A stretch of DNA of 43,208 nucleotides from Rhodoferax sp. (GTDB lineage: Bacteria; Pseudomonadota; Gammaproteobacteria; Burkholderiales; Burkholderiaceae_C), in NCBI RefSeq assembly GCF_030646845.1, contig NZ_JAUSLE010000013.1, positions 1-43,208 on the forward strand. The letters run 5' to 3'. The stretch's first letter is position 1. Each line of letters starts with the position of its first letter. The notes beneath the pieces were generated by a model, which made no database searches, had not been told where the DNA came from, and saw only the letters and a program-made list of their open reading frames with translations. Positions 1 through 8,698 of this stretch are shown in pieces. The translations under genes were made by a program, and so were the position numbers.

Positions 1-2
1 GC

Positions 3-827
3 GGCGTCCAGTTGCTGCCCAAGGTCAAAAACATTGTGGCAGTGGCCTCCGGCAAGGGCGGTGTCGGCAAGAGCACCACGGCGGTCAACCTGGCCCTGGC
101 GCTGGCCGCCGAGGGCGCCAGTGTCGGCCTGCTTGATGCTGACATCTACGGCCCCAGCATTCCGATGATGATGGGCATTGAGGGCCGCCCCGAGAGTGAA
201 GACGGTCAGACCATGGACCCGCTGGAGAACTATGGCGTGCAGGTCATGTCGATCGGTTTTTTGGTGGCGCAAGACGAAGCCATGATCTGGCGTGGTCCGA
301 TGGCGACGCAAGCGCTGGAGCAGCTGCTGCGGCAAACCAACTGGCGCGATCTGGATTACTTGATTGTCGATATGCCCCCCGGCACCGGCGACATCCAGTT
401 GACGCTCAGCCAGCGCGTGCCCATGACCGGTGCGGTGATCGTTACGACGCCGCAGGACATCGCCCTGCTCGACGCCAAGAAAGGCATCAAGATGTTCGAG
501 AAAGTCGGCGTGCCGATTCTGGGCATTGTGGAAAACATGGCGGTGCACGTGTGCAGCAACTGCGGGCATGTGGAGCACATCTTTGGCGCCGATGGCGGCC
601 GCAAGATGGCCGCTGAATACGGCATGGACTACCTGGGCGCCTTGCCGCTCAACATGCAGATCCGGGTGCAGGCTGACAGTGGCAAACCCACCGTCGTGTC
701 CGACCCCGACAGCGAGGTGGCGGGCATCTACAAGGCGGTGGCGCGCAAGGTGGCGGTGTCCATCGCAGCCAAGAACAAGGATTTTTCTTCCAAGTTTCCG
801 TCGATCAAGATATCCAAAGACACCTGA
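3..827 (+). CDS. mrp: Mrp/ApbC-type Fe-S cluster carrier ATPase (5' end missing)
   Basis: P-loop ATPase of the Mrp/NBP35 (ApbC) family, which binds and transfers [4Fe-4S] clusters to cytoplasmic apoproteins. The deviant Walker A (GKGGVGKSTT) lies about 18 residues into the visible part, followed by LLDADIYGPS, the VDMPPGTGD motif, and the paired cysteines CSNC used for cluster binding. The frame is open through the left edge (codons for GVQ precede the first candidate start TTG at 12). Family members carry about 90 further N-terminal residues (MIP18/DUF59-like domain), so the true start is outside the window. The next gene begins 43 bp downstream on the same strand. An Fe-S carrier upstream of Fe-S-rich formate dehydrogenases makes sense, but mrp is also a general housekeeping gene. 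Confidence 0.93.
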   Translation, partial: GVQLLPKVKNIVAVASGKGGVGKSTTAVNLALALAAEGASVGLLDADIYGPSIPMMMGIEGRPESEDGQTMDPLENYGVQVMSIGFLVAQDEAMIWRGPMATQALEQLLRQTNWRDLDYLIVDMPPGTGDIQLTLSQRVPMTGAVIVTTPQDIALLDAKKGIKMFEKVGVPILGIVENMAVHVCSNCGHVEHIFGADGGRKMAAEYGMDYLGALPLNMQIRVQADSGKPTVVSDPDSEVAGIYKAVARKVAVSIAAKNKDFSSKFPSIKISKDT

Positions 828-870
828 ACGGGGCTTGCCATTATTTGGTGACTTGGTAAGCTTGTTCACC

Positions 871-2646
871 ATGCAGCCTGTCATTTTGCCCAATGCAGCA
901 CCGGTGACGACGGTGGTCCTGGCGACGCCTGATCAGTTGCGCAGATCAGCGCGCCGGGTGTCGCAGCTCAAAGGGCGGCAGCCCGACGATATATCGCTGC
1001 AGGAGGTGCGTACCCAGATCGGCACGCCGCGGCCGGGCGGGCATCGCCGGGATCTGCTGATCGAGCACCTGCACCAGCTCAATGACCATTACCGGGGGCT
1101 GTTCGAGCGCCACCTGGTGGCGCTGGCCGGCGACATGAAACTGCCGCTGGCCGAGGTCTATGAGGTGGCCACGTTCTACCACCACTTCGAGGTGTTGCGC
1201 GATGACCAGACCCCCGCCGCGTTGACCGTGCGGGTGTGCGACAGCCTGAGTTGCGCGATGGCCGGGTCGGCTGAGCTGATGACCCGCCTGACCGGTTTGT
1301 TGGGCGATACGGTTCGCGTGATCGCGGCGCCCTGTCTGGGCCGGTGTGAGCAGGCGCCCGCCGTGCTGGTGGGCCAGACAGCGCTGCCACAGGCTACCGT
1401 GCCTGTCGTGCTGGAGGCGGTTGAATATGAGTCAAATGAGGCTGCAGCCCCCGTCAATAAAGCGCAGGTAGCTACTGATTTCATAGCGTTTCAGGCGTAC
1501 CGGCAACAAGGCGGCTACGCGCTGGCCGCTGCAGTCGTGAATGGTGAAGAACCGGCCGAAGCAGTGATCCGGGCGATGGAAGACTCTGGCCTGCGGGGTC
1601 TGGGTGGTGCGGGTTTCCCCGCCGGACGCAAATGGCGCATCCTGCGCGATCAACCGGCCCCCCGTGTGATGGCCATCAACATCGACGAAGGTGAGCCGGG
1701 CACCTTCAAGGACCGCACTTACCTGGAGCGGGACCCGCACCGCTTTCTGGAAGGCATGCTGATTGCGGCCCAGGTCACGGGTACCGAGGCCTGCTACATC
1801 TACTTGCGCGACGAATACCACGACGCGCGCAAGATGCTGCTGAACGAGATCGAGGCGCTGCAGTCCGATCCGCCCTGTCCGCTGCCCCACATCGAGTTGC
1901 GCCGGGGTGCCGGGGCCTATGTCTGCGGTGAAGAGTCCGCCATGATCGAGAGCATCGAAGGCAGGAGGGGCGAGCCCCGCCTGCGTCCACCCTATGTTGC
2001 GCAGGTGGGTTTGTTTGGCAAACCGACGCTGGAACACAACTTCGAGACGCTGTACTGGGTGCGCGACATCGTTGAAAAAGGCCCACAGTGGTTCAGTGAC
2101 TTCGGTCGTCATGGCCGCCACGGCTTGCGCTCATTCAGCGTCAGTGGACGGGTCAAGCAGCCGGGCGTCAAGCTGGCCCCGGCCGGCATCACCGTGCAGG
2201 AGTTGATCGATGAGCATTGCGGCGGCATGCTGGAGGGCCATGCGCTTTATGCCTACCTGCCCGGTGGCGCATCGGGTGGCATTCTCCCCGCCAGCTTGAA
2301 CCAGCTTCCGCTCGACTTCGACACGCTGCAGCCCCATGGCTGCTTCATCGGCTCAGCCGCCATCGTGGTGTTGAGCCAGCATGACCGGGCGCGTGACGCC
2401 GCCCTCAATGCCATGCGTTTTTTTGCGGCCGAGAGTTGCGGCCAGTGCACCCCCTGCCGCGTCGGCACCACCAAAGCCGCACAACTGATGGAAGCGCCGG
2501 TCTGGGACAACGCCACGCTGGAAGACCTGAACACCGTCATGGCGGATGCCTCCATTTGCGGCCTGGGGCAGGCGGCGCCGAATCCGGTGCGCTGCGTGCA
2601 GCAGTATTTTGCGCATGAGATTGGGGGGCGCAATGAGCCTGGTTGA
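871..2646 (+). CDS. fdsB: NAD-dependent formate dehydrogenase, fused gamma-beta (FdsG-FdsB) diaphorase subunit
   Basis: A 591-residue protein joining a NuoE-like half (about residues 25-185) to a NuoF-like half (about 200-591). The first half has the four [2Fe-2S] ligands CDSLSC and CLGRC. The second has the NADH/FMN segments GLRGLGGAGFPAGRKW and NIDEGEPGTFKDR, the GAGAYVCGEE motif, and a C-terminal [4Fe-4S] site ESCGQCTPC plus a distal Cys in SICGLG. In FdsABG-type enzymes this module passes electrons from the FdsA molybdenum subunit to NAD+ in the cytoplasm. In Cupriavidus-type operons fdsG and fdsB are separate, so the fusion is noteworthy. The joint (residues about 188-208) coincides with a dispersed repeat. 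The ATG at 871 was chosen because the NuoE-like domain begins soon after it; the frame is open further upstream but overlaps mrp. The stop overlaps the fdsA start by 14 bp. Confidence 0.9.
   Translation: MQPVILPNAAPVTTVVLATPDQLRRSARRVSQLKGRQPDDISLQEVRTQIGTPRPGGHRRDLLIEHLHQLNDHYRGLFERHLVALAGDMKLPLAEVYEVATFYHHFEVLRDDQTPAALTVRVCDSLSCAMAGSAELMTRLTGLLGDTVRVIAAPCLGRCEQAPAVLVGQTALPQATVPVVLEAVEYESNEAAAPVNKAQVATDFIAFQAYRQQGGYALAAAVVNGEEPAEAVIRAMEDSGLRGLGGAGFPAGRKWRILRDQPAPRVMAINIDEGEPGTFKDRTYLERDPHRFLEGMLIAAQVTGTEACYIYLRDEYHDARKMLLNEIEALQSDPPCPLPHIELRRGAGAYVCGEESAMIESIEGRRGEPRLRPPYVAQVGLFGKPTLEHNFETLYWVRDIVEKGPQWFSDFGRHGRHGLRSFSVSGRVKQPGVKLAPAGITVQELIDEHCGGMLEGHALYAYLPGGASGGILPASLNQLPLDFDTLQPHGCFIGSAAIVVLSQHDRARDAALNAMRFFAAESCGQCTPCRVGTTKAAQLMEAPVWDNATLEDLNTVMADASICGLGQAAPNPVRCVQQYFAHEIGGRNEPG
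1430..1494 (-). repeat. dispersed ~60-bp repeat, copy 1 (inside the fdsG-fdsB fusion)
   Basis: Read on the reverse strand this stretch carries the ordered blocks GCTAT, AATCAGTAGCTAC, TGCGC, TTGACGGGGGCT, GCAGCC and CATTTGAC. The same blocks occur in the same order in the intergenic copy at 22,536 and in the copy at 8,765. Here it is translated in frame as the linker between the two halves of the fusion protein. Confidence 0.7.
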
Positions 2647-5500
2647 TTTCAAGCTCAATGGCGCCTCCGTTCAGGCGAGAGAAGGCGAAAGCATTCTGAA
2701 AGCCGCGCAGCGTCACGGCGTCGACATCCCGCACCTGTGTTTCAAGGACGGTCTGCGTGCCGACGGCAACTGCCGCGTCTGTGTCGTGGAAATCGAAGGC
2801 GAGCGCACCCTGGCGCCCAGCTGCTGCCGCAACGTCACGAGCGGCATGGACGTGCGGAGCCAAAGCGAGCGCGCCCTCAAGAGCCAAAAGATGGTGCTGG
2901 AGATGCTGCTGTCGGACATGCCTGATACCGGCTACAAGTGGAACGACAACGACAAAGATGACGCCGGGGCCGGCAGCGCCGTGCGGCCCGAGTCTGTCGG
3001 CCAGCACGGTAAACTGAGTGACTGGTCGGCACGCCTGAACGTCACGGTGCGACCCGAACTCAAAGCACTGCGTCGTGCCCAGCCCAAGACCGCCGTGTCG
3101 CATCCGGGCTGGCATGACGAATCGCATCCTGCGATGGTGGTCAACCTGGATGCCTGCATTCAATGCACCCGCTGCGTGCGCGCCTGCCGTGAGGTGCAGG
3201 TGAATGACGTGATTGGCTATGCGCGGCGCGGCGCGCACAGCGAGATCGTGTTTGACCTGAACGATGCGATGGGTGACAGCACCTGCGTGGCCTGTGGCGA
3301 GTGTGTGCAGGCCTGTCCCACGGGCGCCTTGATGCCCAAGACCCTGATCGGATCGCAGCGTGTCGACAAAACCGTGGACTCGGTGTGCCCGTTCTGCGGC
3401 GTCGGCTGTCTGGTGAGCTACAAGGTCAGGGACAACAGAATTGTCGGCGTCGACGGGCGCGATGGCCCGGCCAACCAGAGCCGGCTGTGCGTCAAGGGCC
3501 GGTTTGGTTTTGACTATGCGCACCACCCGCACCGGCTCACGAAACCCCTGATTCGGCGTGCCGATGTTCCCAAGGACACCATGGTGTCGCGCGACCCGGC
3601 GGATTGGGCCAGCGTGTTCCGGGAAGCCAGCTGGGACGAGGCGCTGGACCTGGCCGGTGGCCAGCTCAAACAGCTGCGCGACAGGTTTGGCGTGAAATCC
3701 CTGGCCGGCTTTGGTTCGGCCAAAGGCAGCAACGAAGAAGCCTACCTGTTCCAGAAACTGGTGCGCACCGGCTTCGGCTCCAACAATGTGGACCACTGCA
3801 CGCGCCTGTGTCACGCCTCCAGCGTGGCCGCGCTGCTCGAAGGCGTCGGCTCTGGCTCGGTGAGCAACCAGGTGAATGATGTGGACCACGCCGAGCTGGT
3901 CTTGGTGATCGGCTGCAACCCATCAGGCAACCATCCGGTGGCCGCTACCTGGATAAAAAATGCGGTCAAACGCGGCTTGAAGATCGTGACGGCGGACCCG
4001 CGCGGCACCGACCTGGGCAAGCATGCATGGCGCAGCCTGCAATTCAAGGCCGACACCGACGTGGCGCTGATCAACGCCATGATCCACACCATCATTGAAG
4101 AGGGTCTGACCGACCCCGCGTTCATCGCGACCCGGGTTTCCAATTTTGAGGCGGTGCGCGACGGTGTGCAGGGGTTCAGCCCCGAGGCGATGGCGCCGGT
4201 GTGTGGCGTACCGGCGGCCACCATCCGCGAAGTGGCGCGCGCCTATGCCACGGCCAAGGCCGCCATGATCTTCTGGGGCATGGGCATCAGCCAGCATGTG
4301 CACGGTACCGACAACGTGCGCAGCCTGATTGCCCTGTGCATGGTGGCGGGCCAGATCGGCAAACCGGGCTCCGGCCTGCATCCTTTGCGCGGACAGAACA
4401 ATGTGCAGGGTGCCAGCGATGCGGGTCTGATCCCCATGATGTTTCCCAACTACCAGCGCGTGACCGATCCGGCGGCCCATCAATGGTTTGAGGATTTCTG
4501 GAATACGAAGCTCGACGACCAGCCGGGTTACACCGTGGTGGAAATCATGCGCAAGGTGCTGGCCCCCGAGAGTGATCCGCACAAGGTGCGCGGCATGTAC
4601 ATCATGGGTGAGAACCCGGCCATGAGCGACCCCGACCTGAACCATACGCGCCGCGCCTTGTCGTCGCTCTCGCACCTGGTGGTGCAGGATATCTTCATGA
4701 CCGAGACCGCGTGGCTGGCGGATGTGGTGCTGCCCGCCACCGCCTGGCCGGAGAAAACCGGTTCGGTGAGCAACACCGACCGCATGGTGCAGCTGGGCCG
4801 CCAGGCGATTGACCCGCCGGGGGACGCCCGGCCCGATCTCTGGATCATCCAGCAGATCGCCAAACGAATGGGCCTGGACTGGAATTACGCAGGTGAACAT
4901 GACGGTGTGGCGGCGGTCTACGAAGAAATGCGGCAGGCCATGCACGCGGCCATTGGCGGCATCACCTGGGAGCGTCTGCAGGTGCAGGGCAGTGTGACCT
5001 ACCCCTGTCTGAGTGCCGATGACCCGGGTCAGCCCACCGTGTTCACCGACCATTTCCCCACCAGCGACGGCCGTGCGCATCTGGTACCCACGACATTGAG
5101 GCTGGCCGACGAAAAGCCGGACGAGGCTTACCCACTGGTGCTGATCACGGGTCGCCAGCTGGAGCACTGGCACACCGGCAGCATGACGCGGCGATCAAAG
5201 GTGCTGGACGCGCTGGAGCCGGTGGCCACGGCCTCGGTTAACGGGCGCGAGCTGGAGCGCCTCGGCATCCAGGCCGGGGACCTGGTTGCTCTGCGCTCGC
5301 GCCGGGGCGCGGTGAAGGTGTGTTTGCGCCGCGATGACGGCACGCCTGACGGCACGGTGTTCATGCCGTTTGCCTACCGTGAGGCGGCGGCCAATCTGCT
5401 GACCAACCCGGCACTCGACCCCATCGGCAAAATACCCGAATTCAAATACTGCGCGGTGTGCATTGAGCCCATCCGCCAAACCGGAAACCCAACGATATGA
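2633..5500 (+). CDS. fdsA: NAD-dependent formate dehydrogenase, molybdenum (alpha) subunit
   Basis: Catalytic subunit oxidising formate to CO2 at a bis-pyranopterin molybdenum centre; 955 residues, the usual FdsA size. In order: an N-terminal [2Fe-2S] ferredoxin domain (HLCFKDG, NCRVC, then a distal Cys), a NuoG-type Cys/His region, two [4Fe-4S] sites (CIQCTRCVRAC near 174 and CVACGECVQAC near 217), a [4Fe-4S] site at the head of the catalytic domain (CPFCGVGC near 252), and the MPT-binding domains. The metal ligand is cysteine in RLCHASS (about 392), so no selenocysteine is needed. ATG 2633 overlaps the fdsGB stop, implying translational coupling. No twin-arginine signal is visible, so it is cytoplasmic. 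Pairing with the NuoE/NuoF-like protein identifies the NAD-linked type. Confidence 0.93.
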   Translation: MSLVDFKLNGASVQAREGESILKAAQRHGVDIPHLCFKDGLRADGNCRVCVVEIEGERTLAPSCCRNVTSGMDVRSQSERALKSQKMVLEMLLSDMPDTGYKWNDNDKDDAGAGSAVRPESVGQHGKLSDWSARLNVTVRPELKALRRAQPKTAVSHPGWHDESHPAMVVNLDACIQCTRCVRACREVQVNDVIGYARRGAHSEIVFDLNDAMGDSTCVACGECVQACPTGALMPKTLIGSQRVDKTVDSVCPFCGVGCLVSYKVRDNRIVGVDGRDGPANQSRLCVKGRFGFDYAHHPHRLTKPLIRRADVPKDTMVSRDPADWASVFREASWDEALDLAGGQLKQLRDRFGVKSLAGFGSAKGSNEEAYLFQKLVRTGFGSNNVDHCTRLCHASSVAALLEGVGSGSVSNQVNDVDHAELVLVIGCNPSGNHPVAATWIKNAVKRGLKIVTADPRGTDLGKHAWRSLQFKADTDVALINAMIHTIIEEGLTDPAFIATRVSNFEAVRDGVQGFSPEAMAPVCGVPAATIREVARAYATAKAAMIFWGMGISQHVHGTDNVRSLIALCMVAGQIGKPGSGLHPLRGQNNVQGASDAGLIPMMFPNYQRVTDPAAHQWFEDFWNTKLDDQPGYTVVEIMRKVLAPESDPHKVRGMYIMGENPAMSDPDLNHTRRALSSLSHLVVQDIFMTETAWLADVVLPATAWPEKTGSVSNTDRMVQLGRQAIDPPGDARPDLWIIQQIAKRMGLDWNYAGEHDGVAAVYEEMRQAMHAAIGGITWERLQVQGSVTYPCLSADDPGQPTVFTDHFPTSDGRAHLVPTTLRLADEKPDEAYPLVLITGRQLEHWHTGSMTRRSKVLDALEPVATASVNGRELERLGIQAGDLVALRSRRGAVKVCLRRDDGTPDGTVFMPFAYREAAANLLTNPALDPIGKIPEFKYCAVCIEPIRQTGNPTI

Positions 5501-6051
5501 CTCAACGCCCGACGATTGAAGTGGCCGTGGTGATGCGGCGCGAACGCGTCACCGGCCCGGCGAGCCGCTGGCAACCCTGGCGCTGGATGCTGGCGGACGT
5601 GGTGGCGCACGAGGACGGTTTTGGCACCGCACCGCGTCTTCTCTACAAAAATGATAGCGAAGAGCGCTGGCTGTATCCGGGCTACCCGGTCGAATTGTTC
5701 AAAGACGATGGGGAAGGTTACTACCTCAATGTCACGACCCAGGCGCCTTGCTGGTTTGTGTTGTGGCGCATGGAAGAAGAGTCCGCCACTGCCGATGAGC
5801 CCAAGCCCAATCCCGTGATGGTGAGCCTGAGCTACCACGATGCAGGCCGCTGGCTGGATGCGCAGGAAACCGTGGAGCAGGTCCCGGCGCCGGCGCCGGT
5901 CGTCGCATGGCTGCAGGCTTTTGTGGATGAGCACCATGTGATCGAACCGAAACGGCGCAAGCGGCCGGAGAGCTTTCGCTCCCTGACCGACCGCTTTGGC
6001 AATCCGGTGTCCATCACGACCGAAAAGAAGTCAGGGGGCGGCCATGGCTGA
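5497..6051 (+). CDS. DUF3305 family protein of the formate dehydrogenase cluster
   Basis: A 184-residue soluble protein with no signal peptide, recognised as DUF3305 from the N-terminal pattern VAVVMRRERV followed by SRWQPWRWML and the later LYPGYPVELFKDDGEGYYLN. The family recurs beside DUF3306 in formate dehydrogenase clusters; its biochemical role is unknown to me. The start overlaps the fdsA stop by 4 bp (ATGA), and its own stop overlaps the next gene by 8 bp, so it sits in one tightly coupled operon. Context suggests an assembly or maturation function. Bases near 5,640-5,665 weakly resemble the dispersed repeat described elsewhere. Confidence 0.82.
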   Translation: MTQRPTIEVAVVMRRERVTGPASRWQPWRWMLADVVAHEDGFGTAPRLLYKNDSEERWLYPGYPVELFKDDGEGYYLNVTTQAPCWFVLWRMEEESATADEPKPNPVMVSLSYHDAGRWLDAQETVEQVPAPAPVVAWLQAFVDEHHVIEPKRRKRPESFRSLTDRFGNPVSITTEKKSGGGHG

Positions 6052-6673
6052 CAGTTTTCTGGGCCGCTGGTCGCAGCGCAAGCAGGCGGTGCGTGAGGGC
6101 AAGGCGCTGGACGAACCTGAACCGGTCGCCAAGCCTGCGCCTGCGGTGGCGCCACCGCAGGTGGCGACAGCAGAAGAGACTGAAGCCGCGCTGGCAGCGC
6201 AGGCACCTGCCGCACCACCACCGACCATGGAGGACGTGAAAGAACTCACGCCCCAGTCCAATTTCGCTCCCTTTGTGGCGCGTGATGTTGCGCCGGAGGT
6301 GCGCAACGCCGCGATGAAGAAGCTGTTTACCGATCCTCACTACAACGTGATGGATCGCCTGGACATCTACATTGACGACTATTCCAAACCAGACCCCTTG
6401 CCCGCATCGATGCTGCGTCAAATGGCAAGCGCCAAGTTTCTCAAGCTGTTTGACGAAGAGGCGAAAAACGAGACAGAAGACCTGGTACGGGATGATGCCA
6501 ATACCCCTGTTGATCATTCCGTGGCACAGTCCATGCAGCCGCCACCAACTGGCACCGATCACCTTACAGACAACACGCCCCAAGCGCGGGGCATAGCACA
6601 TGACCACACTGATTTGCGACTGCAACCAAACCATGCCGCTGGACCCCAAGAGCCTGGGCGCGGCACTGAATGA
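6044..6673 (+). CDS. DUF3306 family protein of the formate dehydrogenase cluster
   Basis: A 209-residue protein starting MADSFLGRWSQRKQAVREG, the typical DUF3306 opening. A low-complexity Ala/Pro/Glu segment (residues about 20-60) leads into a conserved core containing DVAPEVRNAAMKKLFTDPHYNVMDRLDIYIDDYSKPDPLP (given here as the span around residues 83-122). No membrane segment or metal-binding cysteines are evident. ATG 6044 was chosen over upstream in-frame codons because it gives the family's N-terminus and overlaps DUF3305 by only 8 bp. Its 3' end overlaps the following ferredoxin gene by 74 bp, an unusually long coupling overlap. Function unknown; always seen with DUF3305 in my recollection. 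Confidence 0.82.
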   Translation: MADSFLGRWSQRKQAVREGKALDEPEPVAKPAPAVAPPQVATAEETEAALAAQAPAAPPPTMEDVKELTPQSNFAPFVARDVAPEVRNAAMKKLFTDPHYNVMDRLDIYIDDYSKPDPLPASMLRQMASAKFLKLFDEEAKNETEDLVRDDANTPVDHSVAQSMQPPPTGTDHLTDNTPQARGIAHDHTDLRLQPNHAAGPQEPGRGTE

Positions 6674-8696
6674 AAACCTGACGCTTCACTCCACCTTGTG
6701 CCGCCGCGAGGCGGGCGCCTTCATCAAGGCCCTCCAGTCGGGCGAGGACGTGGTGGTGGCTTGCACCCAGGAAAAGCGCTTGTTCGCCGAATTGGCCGAA
6801 CAGTCCGCCGGCGCGGTCTCTCCCATCCGGTTTGTGAATATCCGTGAGACCGGGGGCTGGAGCAAAGGTGCGGCCCTTGCCAGCCCCAAAATCGCGGCGC
6901 TGCTGGCGGCAGCCCATCTGCCCGAACCCGAGCCAGTCGCCACGGTCACTTACAAGAGTGCAGGGCGCTTGCTGATCATTGGGCCATTGGGCGCTGCCGA
7001 GCGTGCCGCCGACCTGTTGGGTGATGACCTCGACATCACGCTGTTCACGCAAGGTGCGGGCGATCTCGGTGCCATGCAGGAGCGGCGTCATCCGGTGCTG
7101 GGCGGCCAGATTCAGTCGCTGGCGGGCTGGCTAGGTGCCTTCGAGCTCAAGTGGCTGCGCAACAACCCGATCGATCTGGACCTGTGCACGCGCTGCAACG
7201 CCTGTCTCGCGGCCTGCCCGGAAGATGCCATTGGATTTGATTATCAGATTGACGCCGATCTGTGCAAATCGCACCGGGCGTGTGTCACCGTGTGCAAAGT
7301 CGCGGGCGCCATTGATTTCAGGCGCCAGCCCGAGACGTCAAGTGAGACGTTTGATCTGGTCCTTGACTTGCGGGCCACACCGGCGTTCAGTCAGCACGCC
7401 TTGCCCCAGGGCTACCTGCGCTGGGACGGCCATGACGCCAAGCCCCTGATGCATTTGCGTGCCTTGGTCGGCGAGTTTGAAAAGCCCAAGTTCTTTGTCT
7501 ACAAACAAAAGCTCTGCGCCCACAGCCGCAATGACAAAACCGGTTGCCATGCCTGTATCGACGTCTGTTCGGCATCCGCCATCAGCAGCGAGCGCGATCG
7601 TCAGCAAATCAAGGTCAATCCCAATCTGTGTGTGGGGTGCGGCACCTGCACCACGGTCTGCCCCAGCGGTGCCCTGACCTATGCCTATCCGCGCGCCAGT
7701 GAGCAGGGCGTCAAGATCAAGACCCTGCTCAGCACCTATGCCCGCAGCGGTGGAAAAAACGCCGCGCTGTTGCTGCACAGCCAGGAGGGTGGCGCGCGTC
7801 TGTTGGGTGATCTGGGGCGTGCCGCGCAACTTGACCGTGGCACCCGGGGTGGTACCCATGGCGTGCCGGCCCGCGTGATGCCCATGGCACTGTGGCATAC
7901 CTCTTCGCTCGGCCTGGAGGTCTGGCTGACGGCGGTGGCCTATGGCGCCTCGCAGGTCTGGGTGTTGATGACCGACGAAGAAGCGCCGCAATACCATGAG
8001 GCGATTCGCAGCCAGATGGCGGTGGCGCAAGCCATTCTGGCGGGGCTGGGTTACCAGGGCGAGCATTTCCGTGTGCTGCATGCCCGGGATGCCCGCGATC
8101 TGGCGGCGCTCGATGGCGATCTGCAGGCCGCTCCTGCCCAATGCGTCAGCCGCAGCGCCAGTTTTGCGGTGCAGTCCGACAAGCGGGCCACGCTGGAACT
8201 GGCGCTGGACCATCTGATCGAGCACGCCCCGGTCAAAGCGGAGGTCATTGCCTTGCCCGCCTACTGCTCGCCGCTGGGCGCCCTCAAGCTTGACAAGGAC
8301 GCTTGCACTCTGTGCCTGAGTTGCATCAACGCCTGTCCCGCCAGTGCCCTGCAGGACAACCAGGAGTCACCCCAGCTCAAGTTCATCGAGAAGAACTGTG
8401 TGCAGTGTGGCCTGTGCGTCACGACCTGCCCGGAGAAGGCACTCACCCTGGTTCCGCAACTGAACCTGACACCCCAGCGCAGAGAAGCGGTCGTGATCAA
8501 CGAGATGAAGCCTTATGCCTGTGTGCGCTGCAGCAAGCCCTTTGGCACGCTCAAGGCCATTGAAGCCATGCTGGGCAAACTCAGCGGTCACAGCATGTTC
8601 CAGGGCGCGGCGCTGGAACGCCTGAAAATGTGCGGGGACTGCCGGGTGATCGATATCTACTCGGCCGAGAACGAAACAAAAATTACGGACCTCTGA
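6600..8696 (+). CDS. 4Fe-4S polyferredoxin-like protein (formate dehydrogenase cluster)
   Basis: A 698-residue cytoplasmic iron-sulfur protein. Cysteine clusters in order: CTRCNACLAACP (about residue 197), CKSHRACVTVC (about 221), CAHSRNDKTGCHACIDVC (about 303), CVGCGTCTTVCP (about 344), CTLCLSCINACP (about 571) and CVQCGLCVTTCP (about 600), with a CVRC motif and CGDC near the C-terminus. This supports at least five [4Fe-4S] clusters. The region between the two cluster blocks (about 365-560) resembles a hydrogenase/heterodisulfide-type middle domain, but I do not assign it. It lies in the same operon as fdsGBA and the chaperone and could carry electrons or donate clusters. The start at 6600 overlaps the DUF3306 gene by 74 bp; MTTLICDCNQTMPL is a plausible N-terminus. 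Confidence 0.85.
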   Translation: MTTLICDCNQTMPLDPKSLGAALNENLTLHSTLCRREAGAFIKALQSGEDVVVACTQEKRLFAELAEQSAGAVSPIRFVNIRETGGWSKGAALASPKIAALLAAAHLPEPEPVATVTYKSAGRLLIIGPLGAAERAADLLGDDLDITLFTQGAGDLGAMQERRHPVLGGQIQSLAGWLGAFELKWLRNNPIDLDLCTRCNACLAACPEDAIGFDYQIDADLCKSHRACVTVCKVAGAIDFRRQPETSSETFDLVLDLRATPAFSQHALPQGYLRWDGHDAKPLMHLRALVGEFEKPKFFVYKQKLCAHSRNDKTGCHACIDVCSASAISSERDRQQIKVNPNLCVGCGTCTTVCPSGALTYAYPRASEQGVKIKTLLSTYARSGGKNAALLLHSQEGGARLLGDLGRAAQLDRGTRGGTHGVPARVMPMALWHTSSLGLEVWLTAVAYGASQVWVLMTDEEAPQYHEAIRSQMAVAQAILAGLGYQGEHFRVLHARDARDLAALDGDLQAAPAQCVSRSASFAVQSDKRATLELALDHLIEHAPVKAEVIALPAYCSPLGALKLDKDACTLCLSCINACPASALQDNQESPQLKFIEKNCVQCGLCVTTCPEKALTLVPQLNLTPQRREAVVINEMKPYACVRCSKPFGTLKAIEAMLGKLSGHSMFQGAALERLKMCGDCRVIDIYSAENETKITDL

Positions 8697-8698
8697 CC

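Noticed and set aside
841..870. A sigma-54-like TTGGTG...GC element before fdsGB
   Set aside because: The GG-to-GC spacing is 11 bp instead of 10 and the flanking consensus is poor.
3800..3830. Possible selenocysteine codon in either formate dehydrogenase
   Set aside because: Both metal-ligand positions (RLCHASS in FdsA, RICHSTT in FdhA) are encoded by TGT cysteine codons, with no in-frame TGA.
2537..5173. Two long reverse-strand frames opposite fdsA
   Set aside because: Same reasoning: the forward frame has all Fe-S and molybdenum motifs, the reverse frames have none.
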